NCBI RefSeq assembly: GCF_903915725.1
Contig: NZ_CAIWTY010000013.1
Location: forward strand, 1-61,951
DNA length: 61,951 nt
Reading direction: 5' to 3'
Source: an uncultured Rhodopila sp.
Lineage (GTDB): Bacteria; Pseudomonadota; Alphaproteobacteria; Acetobacterales; Acetobacteraceae
A program made the position numbers and the translations under genes. The notes beneath the pieces are model-generated. The model was given only the letters and a program-made list of their open reading frames with translations, was not told the origin of the DNA and searched no databases. Positions 27,467 through 37,526 of the stretch are shown here, piece by piece. The stretch's first letter is position 1. Each line of letters opens with the position of its first letter.

Positions 27467-28855
27467 ATGGCCGAAATCATCCATTCGCACAAAAGCCTTT
27501 CGACCAACCCGTTAAAGGCGTCGACGCCGCTCGGCGCCTCGCTGGCCTATCTTGGCGTCGCCGGTTCGGTTCCGTTGCTGCACGGATCGCAGGGCTGCAC
27601 ATCGTTTGCCCTGGTGCTGACAGTTCGTCACACCAAGGAAGCAATTCCGATGCAAACGACCGCGATCGATGAGATTGCAACGATCATGGGCGGGTCGGAG
27701 AACCTGGAAGAAGCCCTGATCAACCTGACCAAGCGGATGAAGCCGAAGTTCATCGGCGTCGCAACGACCGCGCTGATGGAAACCCGCGGCGAAGATATAG
27801 TCGGCGACCTGAAATTGATCCTGGAACGCCGCGCCGAGTTGCGGGACGTCCGGGTGGTCCTTGCCAAGACCCCCGACTTTGCCGGCGCGCTTGAGGACGG
27901 CTGGTCGAAGGCGGTCAGCGCGATCATCGACGGGATCGTGGAACAACCCGGATCCGCAGTGCCGCTGCATCAGCATATCAACATCCTTCCGGGGGTGCAC
28001 CAGACCGCCGGCGACATCGAATGGATGGTGGAAACCACCGAATCCTTCGGGCTCACCCCGGTCGTGCTGCCGGACGTGTCGGGATCGCTGGATGGCACCG
28101 TGCCGGACCATTACATTCCCACGACATTCGGTGGTACGACGGTCGAGGCCATTACGAACATGGGCCGCGCACTGCACACCGTTGCCATCGGTGAGCATAT
28201 GCGCGCGCCGGCGGAACTGCTGGCCGAAAGGACGGGCGTTGCGTCCACCGTACTACCAAGCCTGACCGGTCTCGGCCCGTCCGATGATTTTGTCGCGTTG
28301 CTGACAAAGGTTTCCGGACGCGCCGCCCCCGCCCGGCTCCGCCGCCAGCGCAGCCAGTTGGTCGATGCGATGCTGGACGGACATTTCTATTTCGGCGGCA
28401 AACGGATTGCGATTGCTGCCGATCCGGATTTGCTGACCGGGTTGGCGGGGTTTTTCACGTCAATGGGGGCGGATGTGGTGACAGCCATCGCTTCGACAGC
28501 GAATTCGCCGCTGCTTGCCGCCGTCCCGACGGCTCGCGTCGTTGTCGGCGACCTTCAGGATCTGGAGGACAGCGCCGCGGCAACCCAAGCCGATTTGCTG
28601 GTGACGCACAGCCACGGCCGCCAGGCCAGCGAACGCCTCGACATCCCGTTGCTGCGGGTTGGCTTCCCGATATTCGACCGCCTCGGTGCGATGCATCGTT
28701 GCACAGTCGGCTATCGGGGCACCCGCAACCTGATTTTCGAAGTCGCTAACATCGTCCTGTCCGGCCTGCATGAGCACGCGCCGGAAGATTTCTCCCATGC
28801 ACTGCCCATCGTCGAGGAGACCCGCCATGCTGGCGCAACGACTGCAACTTGTTGA
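27467..28855 (+). CDS. nifN: FeMo-cofactor scaffold protein NifN
   Basis: A 462-residue NifK paralog, partner of NifE. It has LKASTPLGASLAYLG and LHGSQGCTSFALV at the N-terminus, TTALMETRGEDI, INILPGVHQTAGDIEW and a C-terminal PIFDRLGAMHRCTVGYRGTRN block. Its 3' end overlaps nifX by 29 bases. Confidence 0.96.
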   Translation: MAEIIHSHKSLSTNPLKASTPLGASLAYLGVAGSVPLLHGSQGCTSFALVLTVRHTKEAIPMQTTAIDEIATIMGGSENLEEALINLTKRMKPKFIGVATTALMETRGEDIVGDLKLILERRAELRDVRVVLAKTPDFAGALEDGWSKAVSAIIDGIVEQPGSAVPLHQHINILPGVHQTAGDIEWMVETTESFGLTPVVLPDVSGSLDGTVPDHYIPTTFGGTTVEAITNMGRALHTVAIGEHMRAPAELLAERTGVASTVLPSLTGLGPSDDFVALLTKVSGRAAPARLRRQRSQLVDAMLDGHFYFGGKRIAIAADPDLLTGLAGFFTSMGADVVTAIASTANSPLLAAVPTARVVVGDLQDLEDSAAATQADLLVTHSHGRQASERLDIPLLRVGFPIFDRLGAMHRCTVGYRGTRNLIFEVANIVLSGLHEHAPEDFSHALPIVEETRHAGATTATC

Positions 28856-29300
28856 ACCGACCGAGCCAGCCGCGGGACCACGGCTGCGCATCGCGATGGC
28901 CACCCAGGATCTGAGGAGCATGAATGCTCATTTCGGGTCCGCGCGGCGCTTTGCAATCTATGACGTAACCCCAACGGAGCATCGTTTCATCGAGGCGGTC
29001 AGCTTCGGCGATACCTCCAACGAATCCGGCTCCCACCAAAAGGAAGGCGACGACAAGATCGGCCCCAAGGTCGAAGCTCTCACCGGCTGCCACCTTCTGT
29101 TCGTTCTCGCCATCGGCGGCCCCGCCGCAGCGAGGGTCGTTGGTGCACACATCCATCCGGTAAAACTGACCAAACCGGAAACGGTCGAGAGCATCATCGC
29201 CCGTGTGCAAACGATGATGAACGGCAACCCGCCGCCCTGGCTGCGCAAGGTGATGGGCGCGCAGGCTCCGCGCTCAATGGATTTTCTGGACGAGGATTGA
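28827..29300 (+). CDS. nifX: NifX
   Basis: A 157-residue NifX, a carrier of NifB-co or VK-cluster between NifB and NifEN. The core RIAMATQDLRSMNAHFGSA and GPKVEALTGCHLLFVLAIGG is typical. Start ATG at 28827 lies inside nifN with GAGGAGA upstream, which implies translational coupling. Confidence 0.94.
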   Translation: MLAQRLQLVEPTEPAAGPRLRIAMATQDLRSMNAHFGSARRFAIYDVTPTEHRFIEAVSFGDTSNESGSHQKEGDDKIGPKVEALTGCHLLFVLAIGGPAAARVVGAHIHPVKLTKPETVESIIARVQTMMNGNPPPWLRKVMGAQAPRSMDFLDED

Positions 29301-29303
29301 ATC

Positions 29304-29759
29304 ATGAGTGCCACGCTCGAAGACCCTATGACCTCTCCGTTCCTGCTGTGCCTCGTTGGCCGCATTCGCGCCGAGGATCAGTTTGGCGCCTGGGACCGCA
29401 AGACCGACAAAGACCTGCTGAAAGACTACCTGATGACGAAGGCGGAACGCCGCCTGGTTCCAATCATCGGTGATCCCGATCCGGAAACCCTCGATCGTGT
29501 CGAGAAATTCTATCAGGCAGTCGGTCTGACAGTGGAACGCCTCACCGGAATCATCGCCACGCCGATGATGAAAATGAGCCACGAGGGCTTCGGCCGCGTC
29601 GTGCTGATCGCCGGCAGCCTGGTGGTTCTCGCCAAGACTCTCCGCGACGTGCACCGTTTCGGCTTCGAAGATCTGGCCGCTTTGGCCGCGGAAGGCATGA
29701 AAGCCGCGCAGGCGGCGGTCACCATGATCGAAGCCCATCCCGAACTGGCCCGCGCGTGA
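29304..29759 (+). CDS. NifX-associated protein, DUF269
   Basis: A 151-residue DUF269 protein, always near nifX. The features are PFLLCLVGRIRAEDQFGAW, a YLMTKAERRLVPIIGDPD block and MMKMSHEGFGRVVLIAG. Its role is not established but it is conserved in most Mo-nitrogenase clusters. Three bases separate it from nifX. Confidence 0.92.
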   Translation: MSATLEDPMTSPFLLCLVGRIRAEDQFGAWDRKTDKDLLKDYLMTKAERRLVPIIGDPDPETLDRVEKFYQAVGLTVERLTGIIATPMMKMSHEGFGRVVLIAGSLVVLAKTLRDVHRFGFEDLAALAAEGMKAAQAAVTMIEAHPELARA

Positions 29760-29763
29760 CGCC

Positions 29764-29964
29764 ATGAGTGACATCGAAACCCTGAAGGCGGAGCTCAAGA
29801 AACTCTCCGCCAAGGCGACCTCGGCCAAGATGGATCTGCACGATCTGTCGGAAGAACTCCCCAACGACTGGGAAAAAATCCCCGAGGTCTCTGCCAAAGC
29901 CTTCGCTGCCTTCACCGAACTGACCGCCAAGCGCGCGGAACTTAAGAAGCTGGAATCACAATGA
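29764..29964 (+). CDS. DUF683 (CCE_0567-like) small helical protein
   Basis: A 66-residue two-helix protein: ETLKAELKKLSAKATSAKMD, then EELPNDWEKIPEVSAKAF and a Lys-rich last helix. This is the DUF683 family found between DUF269 and ferredoxin genes in nif clusters; function unknown. It starts 4 bases after DUF269 and overlaps fdxB by 4. Confidence 0.9.
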   Translation: MSDIETLKAELKKLSAKATSAKMDLHDLSEELPNDWEKIPEVSAKAFAAFTELTAKRAELKKLESQ

Positions 29965-30242
29965 GCCAAACAACCCGCGACGGCCGCGCCTGGGACCCGC
30001 AATACCTCCAGTCGATCGATGCCAAGATCTGCATCGGCTGCGGCCGCTGCTACAAGGTCTGCGCCCGCGGCGTAATGACCCTCTCCGGTGTCGATGAGGA
30101 CGGCGCATTCGTCGATCTCGACGACGACGACGAGATCGAGCGCAAGGTGATGATCGTGACAGACGACGGCAATTGTGTCGGCTGCGGTGCCTGTGCCCGC
30201 GTCTGTCCAACCAACGCTCAAAGTCACGGACCAGCAACCTAA
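29961..30242 (+). CDS. fdxB: nif-specific ferredoxin III
   Basis: A 93-residue 2[4Fe-4S] ferredoxin of the nif type, with CIGCGRCYKVCARG (residues 24-37) and CVGCGACARVCPTN near the C-terminus separated by an acidic stretch. Thought to supply electrons for FeMo-cofactor synthesis or nitrogenase. It is part of the nifX-DUF269-DUF683 string. Confidence 0.93.
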   Translation: MSQTTRDGRAWDPQYLQSIDAKICIGCGRCYKVCARGVMTLSGVDEDGAFVDLDDDDEIERKVMIVTDDGNCVGCGACARVCPTNAQSHGPAT

Positions 30243-30254
30243 CGGAACCGAACC

Positions 30255-30872
30255 ATGCAACCCGCTGAAGTTTATGGCTGGCTCACAGCTATTCCCAACA
30301 TGGGATGCGATGGATTCGATGCGCATATCTCAGCATCGATTCTGGCGCTCGCACTGTGGGAGGCGGAAACCGGCCGTTTGCGTCCGACCGACACGATCGG
30401 CCTCGACGGCGAAGCGTTATGCGAACTTTCAAGAAACCTGTTCCCGCACGCAGCGACAGTCTTCGCCCGTTGGAAGGGCGAAACCGCCTCTCCTGCGTCC
30501 GAAGACGAAGCCTGTCTGCGGGACCTGCTACGGCGAGGTACCACCCATGGTTCGCCATTCCAGAACCAGCTTGCCGACATGATCGCGCGCCGGTGCCTGC
30601 GTCCCAATCATCTCTGGCAGGACCTCGGTTTGCGCAACCGCCAAGAACTCGGCTGGCTGCTGATGCGGCATTTCGAACCGCTGGCGGAGCTGAACCGTTC
30701 CGACATGAAGTGGAAGAAATTCTTCTACCGGACCATCTGCCGGGATGAAGGCTACACGCTGTGCGCCGCCCCAAGCTGCGCCGAGTGCGACGACTTCGAC
30801 AATTGTTTCGGCGAGGAAGGCGGCGAAAGCCTCCTGGCCCAAGCGCGCAAGCAGGCCGAGCTTCGCTGCTGA
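30255..30872 (+). CDS. nifQ: NifQ
   Basis: A 205-residue NifQ, a Mo-Fe-S protein that hands molybdenum to NifEN for FeMo-cofactor. The C-terminal motif C-X4-C-X2-C-X5-C is present as CAAPSCAECDDFDNC, and the WKKFFYRTICRDEGY segment precedes it. Length and position after fdxB are usual. The last gene before a palindrome and a new promoter. Confidence 0.93.
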   Translation: MQPAEVYGWLTAIPNMGCDGFDAHISASILALALWEAETGRLRPTDTIGLDGEALCELSRNLFPHAATVFARWKGETASPASEDEACLRDLLRRGTTHGSPFQNQLADMIARRCLRPNHLWQDLGLRNRQELGWLLMRHFEPLAELNRSDMKWKKFFYRTICRDEGYTLCAAPSCAECDDFDNCFGEEGGESLLAQARKQAELRC

Positions 30873-30886
30873 TGTAGGATTCCTTG

Positions 30887-30902
30887 TGTCGGGGTTGCGA
30901 CA
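30887..30902. promoter_or_regulatory. NifA upstream activator site for iscA-nifUSW
   Basis: TGTCGGGGTTGCGACA fits TGT-N10-ACA and lies about 90 bases before the expected transcription start from 30960. It is buried in a larger palindrome (30888-30917). Confidence 0.82.
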
Positions 30903-30917
30903 CGTCGTAACCCCGAC
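30888..30917. terminator. 28-base palindrome after nifQ, overlapping the NifA site
   Basis: GTCGGGGTTGCGAC and GTCGTAACCCCGAC pair over 14 positions with one G-T, around two bases. It follows the nifQ stop by 15 bases and could end the nifHDK-Q transcript, although no T tract follows. Confidence 0.5.
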
Positions 30918-30959
30918 GCAAACGGCGAAAACAATCCAGTAATTTCAATATATTAAAGT

Positions 30960-30975
30960 TGGCACGGCGTTTGCT
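30960..30975 (+). promoter_or_regulatory. sigma54 promoter of iscA-nifUSW
   Basis: TGGCAC-GGCGT-TTGCT is a full -24/-12 match, 33 bases before the IscA-like start codon. Confidence 0.94.
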
Positions 30976-31007
30976 GTGCATTGCACCATCAGCAAGATGG
31001 GGCTCCG

Positions 31008-31331
31008 ATGATCAACCTGACCGACAACGCTATCAACGCAGTACGGACCGCGATGTCCGGCGCCCAGGGCGGCGGCGTTCAGGGACTGCGCATCATGGTG
31101 CAGACCGGCGGGTGTGCCGGATACAAGTACTCGATGGGCTTGGTGCGCGATCCGGCACCAACGGATTTCGTCGTCGAACATGGCGATGTGCGCGTCTTCG
31201 TCGATGCAGACAGCGAGCCGCACATCAAGGGCACCACGGTTGATTTCGTTGTTGGCCTGGAAACATCGGGTTTCACTTTTGAGAATCCGAATGCTGCTTC
31301 GAAGTGCTCCTGCGGCAAGTCGTTCGGTTAA
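31008..31331 (+). CDS. nif-associated IscA-family iron-sulfur carrier
   Basis: A 107-residue A-type carrier (often named IscA-nif or HesB-like). Three conserved cysteines are present: GGCAGYKY near residue 38 and CSCGKSF at the C-terminus. A-type proteins receive or pass Fe-S clusters, here presumably for nitrogenase and its assembly factors. Start is ATG at 31008; the frame extends 27 bases upstream. It leads the operon with nifU, nifS and nifW. Confidence 0.93.
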   Translation: MINLTDNAINAVRTAMSGAQGGGVQGLRIMVQTGGCAGYKYSMGLVRDPAPTDFVVEHGDVRVFVDADSEPHIKGTTVDFVVGLETSGFTFENPNAASKCSCGKSFG

Positions 31332-31343
31332 AGGATCAGCGTC

Positions 31344-32267
31344 ATGTGGGATTATACCGACAAAGTTAAAGAATATTTCTACAACCCCAAGAACGCCGGC
31401 GTCCTCGAAGACGCCAACGGCATCGGCGATGTCGGTGCCATCTCCTGCGGCGACGCGCTGCGGCTGATGCTGAAGGTCGATCCGGACTCGGAAATCATTC
31501 TCGCCGCCAAGTTCCAGACCTTTGGCTGCGGTTCCGCCATCGCATCCTCCTCTGCGTTGACCGAACTGATTATCGGCAAGACCGTCAGCCACGCGCTGGA
31601 ACTGACCAACCAGGACATCGCGGATTTCCTCGGCGGATTGCCGCCGGAAAAAATGCATTGTTCGGTGATGGGCTATGAAGCCCTGCGCGCTGCGATCGCC
31701 AACTACAAAGGCGACAGTTGGGTCGATGACCATGAAGAGGGCGCGCTGCTCTGCAAATGCTTCGGCGTTGACGAAGGCATGGTGGAACGCGCCGTCCGCG
31801 TCAACAAGCTTACATCGATGGAGCAGGTCACGCATTTCACCAAGGCGACCGGAAGCTGCAGCACCTGCATTGAAGACGTCGAAGCCGTGCTGACGCGGGT
31901 CAACAGCGAAATGGTCGCCGCCGGCGATCTCGATGCCGAGCTGGCCTACAATCCGGCTCGCAACGCTCTGCCACAACGCCGCGACAGGGTGAAATCATCC
32001 CCGCTCGGCACCGCCCCTAAGAAGGAGCTGACGTTGCTGCAGCGCATCCGCATCATTGAATCCGCGATCGAGGAGCTGCGGCCATATTTGAAAGCCGACG
32101 GCGGCGACTGCGAGCTTGTGGACGTCGATGGCGACCGGGTGCTGGTCAAGCTGTCCGGCGCCTGCGTCGGCTGCCAGGCCGCTAGCGTCACAATCGGCGG
32201 CATCCAGGAAAGGCTGATCGCCAAGCTTGGCAGCCCGCTCAAAGTCATTCCCGTTCCCGGCCACTGA
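31344..32267 (+). CDS. nifU: iron-sulfur scaffold protein NifU
   Basis: A 307-residue modular NifU. Residues 1-125 are IscU-like ([31 protein letters not shown]), about 130-185 hold the permanent [2Fe-2S] ferredoxin-like domain ([18 protein letters not shown]), and the last 75 are the Nfu domain with [11 protein letters not shown]. It is the scaffold on which NifS-derived sulfur and iron form clusters for NifH and NifDK. It lies 12 bases after the IscA gene. Confidence 0.97.
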   Translation: MWDYTDKVKEYFYNPKNAGVLEDANGIGDVGAISCGDALRLMLKVDPDSEIILAAKFQTFGCGSAIASSSALTELIIGKTVSHALELTNQDIADFLGGLPPEKMHCSVMGYEALRAAIANYKGDSWVDDHEEGALLCKCFGVDEGMVERAVRVNKLTSMEQVTHFTKATGSCSTCIEDVEAVLTRVNSEMVAAGDLDAELAYNPARNALPQRRDRVKSSPLGTAPKKELTLLQRIRIIESAIEELRPYLKADGGDCELVDVDGDRVLVKLSGACVGCQAASVTIGGIQERLIAKLGSPLKVIPVPGH

Positions 32268-32282
32268 AAAAGGGTGATCGTC

Positions 32283-33479
32283 ATGCGACCGGTTTATCTG
32301 GATAACAACGCCACCACCCGCGTAGATCCGAAAGTCGTCAGCGCCATGCTGCCGTTTTTCACCGAGCAGTTCGGCAATGCATCCTCCATGCACGCCTTCG
32401 GCTCCGAGGTCGGCTCTGCCCTGAAAACGGCCCGCGGCCAGTTGCAGGCGCTGCTGGGAACGGAATTCGACCACGAGATCGTCTATACCGGCAGCGGTAC
32501 GGAATCCGACAACACGGCGCTGTTGTCCGCGCTGGAGACCCAGCCGGGCCGCGACGAGATTGTTACCTCCACGGTGGAACACCCCGCGATCCTCGCACTC
32601 TGCCAGTGGCTGCAAAAGAACCGTGGCATAAAGGTGTACTACACGCCGGTAGACAGCCGCGGCCGGCTCGACATCGACGCCTACCGCAAAGCGCTCGGCC
32701 CGAAGACCGCCATCGCCTCCATCATGTGGGCGAACAACGAAACCGGCACGATCTTTCCGGTCGAGCAACTCGCGGATCTGGCGCACGACCACGGCGCGCT
32801 GTTCCACACCGATGCCGTGCAGGCCGTCGGCAAGGTGCCGATGGACCTGAAGACGTCCGAGATCGACATGTTGTCGCTGTCCGGACACAAGCTGCATGCG
32901 CCGAAAGGTGTGGGTGCACTCTACGTCCGTCGCGGCGTGCGCCTGCGGCCGCTGCTGCGCGGCGGTCATCAGGAACGCGGCCGGCGCGCCAGCACCGAAA
33001 ACGCACCCGGGATCATCGGTCTGGGGGTTGCGGCGGAACTCGCCCTGGAACACATGCAGGATGAACAGACCCGCGTGGCCTCGTTGCGGGATCGCCTGGA
33101 AAAAGGCTTGCTGCAGCGTATCGGAAACGCCTTCGTCACCGGTGACGCCGAAAGCCGCCTGCCCAACACCAGCAATATTGCATTCGAATTCATCGAAGGC
33201 GAGGGAATCTTGCTGATGCTGAACAAGGAGGGCATCGCCTGCTCCTCCGGCTCCGCCTGCACATCCGGTTCGCTGGAGCCTTCGCATGTTCTGCGCGCAA
33301 TGAAAGTACCTTACACCGCAGCGCACGGCGCCATCCGGTTTTCGTTCTCTCGCGACAATACCGATGAAGATGTCGATCAGGTCCTGGCGGTGATGCCCGG
33401 CGTGGTGGAACGGTTGCGATCGCTCTCCCCATTCTGGAAGTCCGGGGAAAAGACGTCATTCGAACCGACCTACGCCTAA
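32283..33479 (+). CDS. nifS: cysteine desulfurase NifS
   Basis: A 398-residue PLP enzyme that takes sulfur from cysteine for NifU. The PLP lysine is in SLSGHKLHAPKG (about residue 200) and the catalytic cysteine in ACSSGSACTSGS (about residue 325). N-terminal YLDNNATTRVDP is typical. ATG at 32283 is used although GTG at 32274 is possible. It is followed by nifW 12 bases later. Confidence 0.97.
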   Translation: MRPVYLDNNATTRVDPKVVSAMLPFFTEQFGNASSMHAFGSEVGSALKTARGQLQALLGTEFDHEIVYTGSGTESDNTALLSALETQPGRDEIVTSTVEHPAILALCQWLQKNRGIKVYYTPVDSRGRLDIDAYRKALGPKTAIASIMWANNETGTIFPVEQLADLAHDHGALFHTDAVQAVGKVPMDLKTSEIDMLSLSGHKLHAPKGVGALYVRRGVRLRPLLRGGHQERGRRASTENAPGIIGLGVAAELALEHMQDEQTRVASLRDRLEKGLLQRIGNAFVTGDAESRLPNTSNIAFEFIEGEGILLMLNKEGIACSSGSACTSGSLEPSHVLRAMKVPYTAAHGAIRFSFSRDNTDEDVDQVLAVMPGVVERLRSLSPFWKSGEKTSFEPTYA

Positions 33480-33491
33480 GGAGAACACGCC

Positions 33492-33827
33492 ATGAGTGGT
33501 TTGCTGGATAGACTCCGCAGCCTGTCCGCCGCCGAGGAATTCTTCGACGTGCTCGAAGTGCCTTACGACCCGGAGGTGCTGCGCGTTGCCCGCCTGCACA
33601 TCCTGCGGCGTATGGGGCAATACCTGGCAGGACAACCCTTATCCGCCATGGCCGACGACGCAGCCGAAGAGGCCTGCCGGGACACCCTGGCGCGGGCCTA
33701 CAACGACTTCGTCGCCTCGTCGCCGTTGCAAGAGAGAGTGTTCAAGGTCCTGAAGGATGCCGTCGCTCCCGCCAATAGGGGTTTCGTGGCGCTGTCGGAC
33801 ATAGCCGATCCCGACGAAGCCGCCTGA
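33492..33827 (+). CDS. nifW: NifW
   Basis: A 111-residue NifW, a stabilising or protective factor for the MoFe protein. The pattern LRSLSAAEEFFDVLEVPYDPEVLRVARLHILRRM is nearly the family consensus, with CRDTLARAYNDFV later. It ends the iscA-nifUSW operon; the next promoter begins directly after it. Confidence 0.93.
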   Translation: MSGLLDRLRSLSAAEEFFDVLEVPYDPEVLRVARLHILRRMGQYLAGQPLSAMADDAAEEACRDTLARAYNDFVASSPLQERVFKVLKDAVAPANRGFVALSDIADPDEAA

Positions 33828-33829
33828 CA

Positions 33830-33845
33830 TGTCTGTTTCACGACA
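33830..33845. promoter_or_regulatory. NifA upstream activator site for fixABCX
   Basis: TGTCTGTTTCACGACA fits TGT-N10-ACA and begins 2 bases after the nifW stop, about 88 bases before the expected start. Confidence 0.82.
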
Positions 33846-33898
33846 GGACAAAGTGTCGCACCCCCGGACGAACCCGCGGAAAACCGCCATTTCTTAGT

Positions 33899-33914
33899 TG
33901 GCACGGTCTTTGCC
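33899..33914 (+). promoter_or_regulatory. sigma54 promoter of fixABCX
   Basis: TGGCAC-GGTCT-TTGCC matches -24/-12 with only the final W changed. It lies 28 bases before the fixA start codon. Confidence 0.9.
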
Positions 33915-33941
33915 ATATCACCAGTGAAGAAAGGAGTGGCC

Positions 33942-34796
33942 ATGCACATCGTCGTTTGCATCAAGCAGGTACCGGACAGTGCGCAGATCCGCGTGCATCC
34001 CGTTACCAACACGATCATGCGCCAGGGAGTGCCCACCATCATCAACCCGTACGACCTGTTCGCGCTGGAGGAGGCTTTGCGCCTGCGCGACCGGCTCGGC
34101 GGCACGGTGACGGTGCTGACCATGGGGCCGCCGATGGCCGAGGACAGCCTGCGCAAGGCTCTTGGCATCGGCGCCGATCGCGGCGTCCTGTTGACTGATC
34201 GTTTCTTTGCGGGTTCGGATACCCTGGCGACCAGTTTCGCCCTGTCTCAGGCGATCCTCAAGATCGGTGAGACCTGGGGCGTTCCGGAAGTTGTCTTTAC
34301 CGGCAAGCAGACCATCGACGGAGACACCGCGCAAGTCGGCCCCGGCATCGCGAGGCGCCTGGGTCTGCAGCAGCTGACTTACGTTTCTGCGATCTCCGAA
34401 GTGGATCTCGCCGGCAAGTCGATCACCGTGTCCCGCCGCGCCGAGGGTGGCGTTCAGGAACTGAAGACCGCCCTGCCCGCGCTGATCACCATGCTCGAAG
34501 GCAGCAACGAAGTTCGCCGCGGTTCCATCGGCGACGTGCTGCGCGGCGCTCGGGCGGAGTTGGTGACCTGGAACGCGGCAGCTGCCGGCATCACCGAAAT
34601 GGGCAATTGCGGCCTGCGTGGATCGCCCACGGTCGTGAAGCGCGTGTTCGCACCGAAGGCGCGTGCCACGAAGGCGGTGCCGATCGAGACGCGCGAACGC
34701 GATGCAGAAACGATCGCGGAAGACATCATCGCACAGCTTTATGCGACGCAGCCGGCTTTGGAAGCCGAACTGCTGCGCACCGCCGCCGGTTACTGA
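33942..34796 (+). CDS. fixA: electron transfer flavoprotein FixA (beta)
   Basis: A 284-residue ETF beta subunit. It opens [17 protein letters not shown], and has [17 protein letters not shown] and [16 protein letters not shown] as in FixA. With FixB it forms the bifurcating flavoprotein of FixABCX, which drives low-potential ferredoxin reduction from NADH. ATG at 33942 follows AAAGGAG. First gene of the operon. Confidence 0.97.
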   Translation: MHIVVCIKQVPDSAQIRVHPVTNTIMRQGVPTIINPYDLFALEEALRLRDRLGGTVTVLTMGPPMAEDSLRKALGIGADRGVLLTDRFFAGSDTLATSFALSQAILKIGETWGVPEVVFTGKQTIDGDTAQVGPGIARRLGLQQLTYVSAISEVDLAGKSITVSRRAEGGVQELKTALPALITMLEGSNEVRRGSIGDVLRGARAELVTWNAAAAGITEMGNCGLRGSPTVVKRVFAPKARATKAVPIETRERDAETIAEDIIAQLYATQPALEAELLRTAAGY

Positions 34797-34809
34797 AAGG
34801 AAGCGGACC

Positions 34810-35901
34810 ATGGGCACCGCACCAACTCCCGCCGCGCCAAGCCGCGCAGGAATGAAGAAGGAACTGCCGGAGCGGTTCAAAAGCTACAAGCACGTCTGGG
34901 TTTTCATCGAGTATGAGCATGGAGAAATCCATCCGGTTTCGCTCGAACTCCTGGGCGAAGGGCGCAAGCTTGCGAACAAGCTGGGCGTCGAACTGGCCGG
35001 CGTTCTCCTCGGTGGCAACCGTGCCGCCCTGCAAGAGGCCGCGGTCCAGGTTTGGGAGCACGACGCGGATCTGGTTTATATCTGCGCCGATCCGGTTCTC
35101 GAACACTACAGGAACGAACCTTATACGAAGGTGATGACGGATCTGGTCAACACCTATCAGCCCGAAATCTTCCTTCTGGGTGCTACGGTTCTCGGGCGCG
35201 ACCTGGCGGGTGCGGTGGCGACGACGTTGCTGACGGGCCTGACCGCCGACTGCACGGAACTGGCGATCGACGATGAAGGTTCGCTGGCCGCGACCCGCCC
35301 CACCTTCGGTGGATCGTTGCTTTGCACCATCCACACGTTGAACTTCCGTCCTCAGATGGCAACGATCCGGCCGCGCGTCATGGCGATGCCGCCCAGCGCG
35401 CCCGGGAAGAAGGGCCGCATCATCGAGCACGCGGCCGGCCTGCATGAAATCGACATCATCACCAAAGTGCTGCGTTTCATTCCAGACAGGGACAGCAACA
35501 AGGCCCAGCTTGCCTACGCCGACATCGTTGTGGCCGGCGGCATGGGCCTGCGCTCGCCGGAGAATCTGCAGCTTGTGCGGGCGCTGGCTTCGGTGCTCGG
35601 TGGAGAATGGGGCGGCTCCCGTCCCCTCGTCCAGAAAGGCTGGATGGACGCCGATCGGCAGATCGGCCAGACGGGGAAGACGATCCGGCCGAAGGTGTAT
35701 ATTGCGGCCGGGATTTCCGGTGCGATTCAGCATCGTGTGGGGGTCGAGGGCGCCGACACCATCATCGCCATCAACACCGACCGCAACGCGCCGATTTTCG
35801 ACTTTGCGCATTTCGCGGTGGTGGGGAATGCGATCGAAATTTTGCCAGCGCTGACTGACGCGTTCCGTAAGCGTCTGTCTGTCAACCGGTTGGCGGGGTA
35901 A
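34810..35901 (+). CDS. fixB: electron transfer flavoprotein FixB (alpha)
   Basis: A 363-residue ETF alpha subunit. The N-terminal part has [20 protein letters not shown] and the C-terminal FAD-binding block [20 protein letters not shown] and [13 protein letters not shown]. Start ATG at 34810 gives a 13-base spacing after fixA. Partner of FixA. Confidence 0.97.
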   Translation: MGTAPTPAAPSRAGMKKELPERFKSYKHVWVFIEYEHGEIHPVSLELLGEGRKLANKLGVELAGVLLGGNRAALQEAAVQVWEHDADLVYICADPVLEHYRNEPYTKVMTDLVNTYQPEIFLLGATVLGRDLAGAVATTLLTGLTADCTELAIDDEGSLAATRPTFGGSLLCTIHTLNFRPQMATIRPRVMAMPPSAPGKKGRIIEHAAGLHEIDIITKVLRFIPDRDSNKAQLAYADIVVAGGMGLRSPENLQLVRALASVLGGEWGGSRPLVQKGWMDADRQIGQTGKTIRPKVYIAAGISGAIQHRVGVEGADTIIAINTDRNAPIFDFAHFAVVGNAIEILPALTDAFRKRLSVNRLAG

Positions 35902-35906
35902 CGAAA

Positions 35907-37217
35907 ATGGCCACAGTTCAGGAACGTTTTGACGCTATCGTCGTTGGTGCCGGTCCGGCCGGCAATGCGGCAGCCTATACAATGGCCAAAGCAGGCCTGA
36001 AGGTGCTGCAGCTCGAGCGCGGTGAATATCCCGGCTCAAAAAACGTGCAGGGCGCCATTCTTTACGCCGATGCCCTGGAAAAAATTATTCCGGATTTCCG
36101 CGAAGATGCGCCGCTGGAACGGCATGTCATCGAACAGCGCATCTGGATGATGGATGATTCTTCGCACACCGGGATGCATTACCGGTCGGAAGACTTCAAC
36201 GAGGAAAAGCCGAACCGCTACACCATCATCCGCGCCCAGTTCGATCGCTGGTTCAGCTCCCAGGTGCGCGAAGCCGGTGGTATCGTATTGTGCGAAACGA
36301 CCGTCACCGAACTGGTGAAGGACACCAAAGGCAACGTCATCGGCGTGCTGACCGATCGCCATGGCGGTCCCTTGTTGGCGGATGTCGTTGTGATGGCGGA
36401 GGGCGTGAACGGGCTGGTTGGACAGCGCTCCGGTCTACGCGACGAACTCAAACCCGACAACGTTGCGTTGGCCGTGAAGGAAATGCACTTCCTGCCGCAG
36501 GAAGTCATCGAGAGCCGCTTCAACCTGAAGGGCGACGCGGGCGTGGTGATCGAGGCGATGGGCACGATTACCAAGGGCATGACCGGCACCGGCTTCCTGT
36601 ACACCAACAAGGAATCCGTTTCCATCGGCATCGGCTGCATCGTCAGCGACATGTCGAAAAGCGGCATCAAGCCCTACAATCTGCTCGATTCGTTCAAGTC
36701 GCATCCGTCGATCGCGCCGCTGATCGCGGGGTCGGAGGTGAAGGAATACGTCGCCCACCTTATCCCCGAGGGCGGTTTCCGCGCGATGCCGGAAATCTAT
36801 GGCAACGGCTGGATTGTGGCCGGCGACGCCGCGCACCTGGTGAATGCGGTGCATCGTGAGGGTTCCAATCTGGCAATGACATCCGGGCGGCTGGCAGGCG
36901 AAACGATCGTCTGGCTGAAGCGCCGCCGCGAACCGTGCACATCGGTCAATCTGGCCGAATACAAGAAGCGCCTGGAAGACAGCTTCGTGCTGAAGGATAT
37001 GCGCAAGTATCAAAAGATACCGGCCCTGCTGCATGGCAATCGCCAGCTGCTCGACCTGTATCCGCGCATGATGAGCGGGATCGCGCAAACCTGGCTGCGC
37101 GTGGATGGCAAGGCGAAGACGGCGAAGGAATCTGAGATTTTCAAGAGCGTACGAAAGCAACGTGGCTTGGCTGGATTGGTCGCCGATGGGCTGCGGTTTG
37201 CGCGGGCCTGGCGTTAA
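35907..37217 (+). CDS. fixC: FixC flavoprotein
   Basis: A 436-residue FAD protein related to ETF-quinone oxidoreductase: dinucleotide motif [19 protein letters not shown] at residues 11-29 and [19 protein letters not shown] in the C-terminal half. In FixABCX it takes the high-potential branch of bifurcation to quinone. It sits 5 bases after fixB. Confidence 0.97.
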   Translation: MATVQERFDAIVVGAGPAGNAAAYTMAKAGLKVLQLERGEYPGSKNVQGAILYADALEKIIPDFREDAPLERHVIEQRIWMMDDSSHTGMHYRSEDFNEEKPNRYTIIRAQFDRWFSSQVREAGGIVLCETTVTELVKDTKGNVIGVLTDRHGGPLLADVVVMAEGVNGLVGQRSGLRDELKPDNVALAVKEMHFLPQEVIESRFNLKGDAGVVIEAMGTITKGMTGTGFLYTNKESVSIGIGCIVSDMSKSGIKPYNLLDSFKSHPSIAPLIAGSEVKEYVAHLIPEGGFRAMPEIYGNGWIVAGDAAHLVNAVHREGSNLAMTSGRLAGETIVWLKRRREPCTSVNLAEYKKRLEDSFVLKDMRKYQKIPALLHGNRQLLDLYPRMMSGIAQTWLRVDGKAKTAKESEIFKSVRKQRGLAGLVADGLRFARAWR

Positions 37218-37229
37218 CAGGAGGCATCA

Positions 37230-37523
37230 ATGAGCACACTCAACACACGCATCGAAGAGAAGCTGTATCAAAACCGTTACGTCGTTGACGCCGGCAAGCC
37301 TCATATCAAGATCAAGGATCATACGGTTCCTTCGCCGGAACTGAAGTCGCTGGTCACCACCTGCCCTGCGAACTGCTACTCCGAGAACGAGCAAGGCCAG
37401 GTCGAGATCGTTGCGGATGGCTGCATGGAATGCGGCACCTGCCGCGTCGTCACCGCGGAAACGGGTGAAGTGGAATGGAACTATCCGCGTGGCGGATACG
37501 GCGTTCTGTTCAAGTTCGGCTGA
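37230..37523 (+). CDS. fixX: ferredoxin-like FixX
   Basis: A 97-residue ferredoxin-like protein that completes FixABCX. The cysteines lie in [13 protein letters not shown] and [11 protein letters not shown], the usual FixX arrangement, and the last residues ([13 protein letters not shown]) match the family. It is followed 3 bases later by modD. Confidence 0.96.
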   Translation: MSTLNTRIEEKLYQNRYVVDAGKPHIKIKDHTVPSPELKSLVTTCPANCYSENEQGQVEIVADGCMECGTCRVVTAETGEVEWNYPRGGYGVLFKFG

Positions 37524-37526
37524 TCC

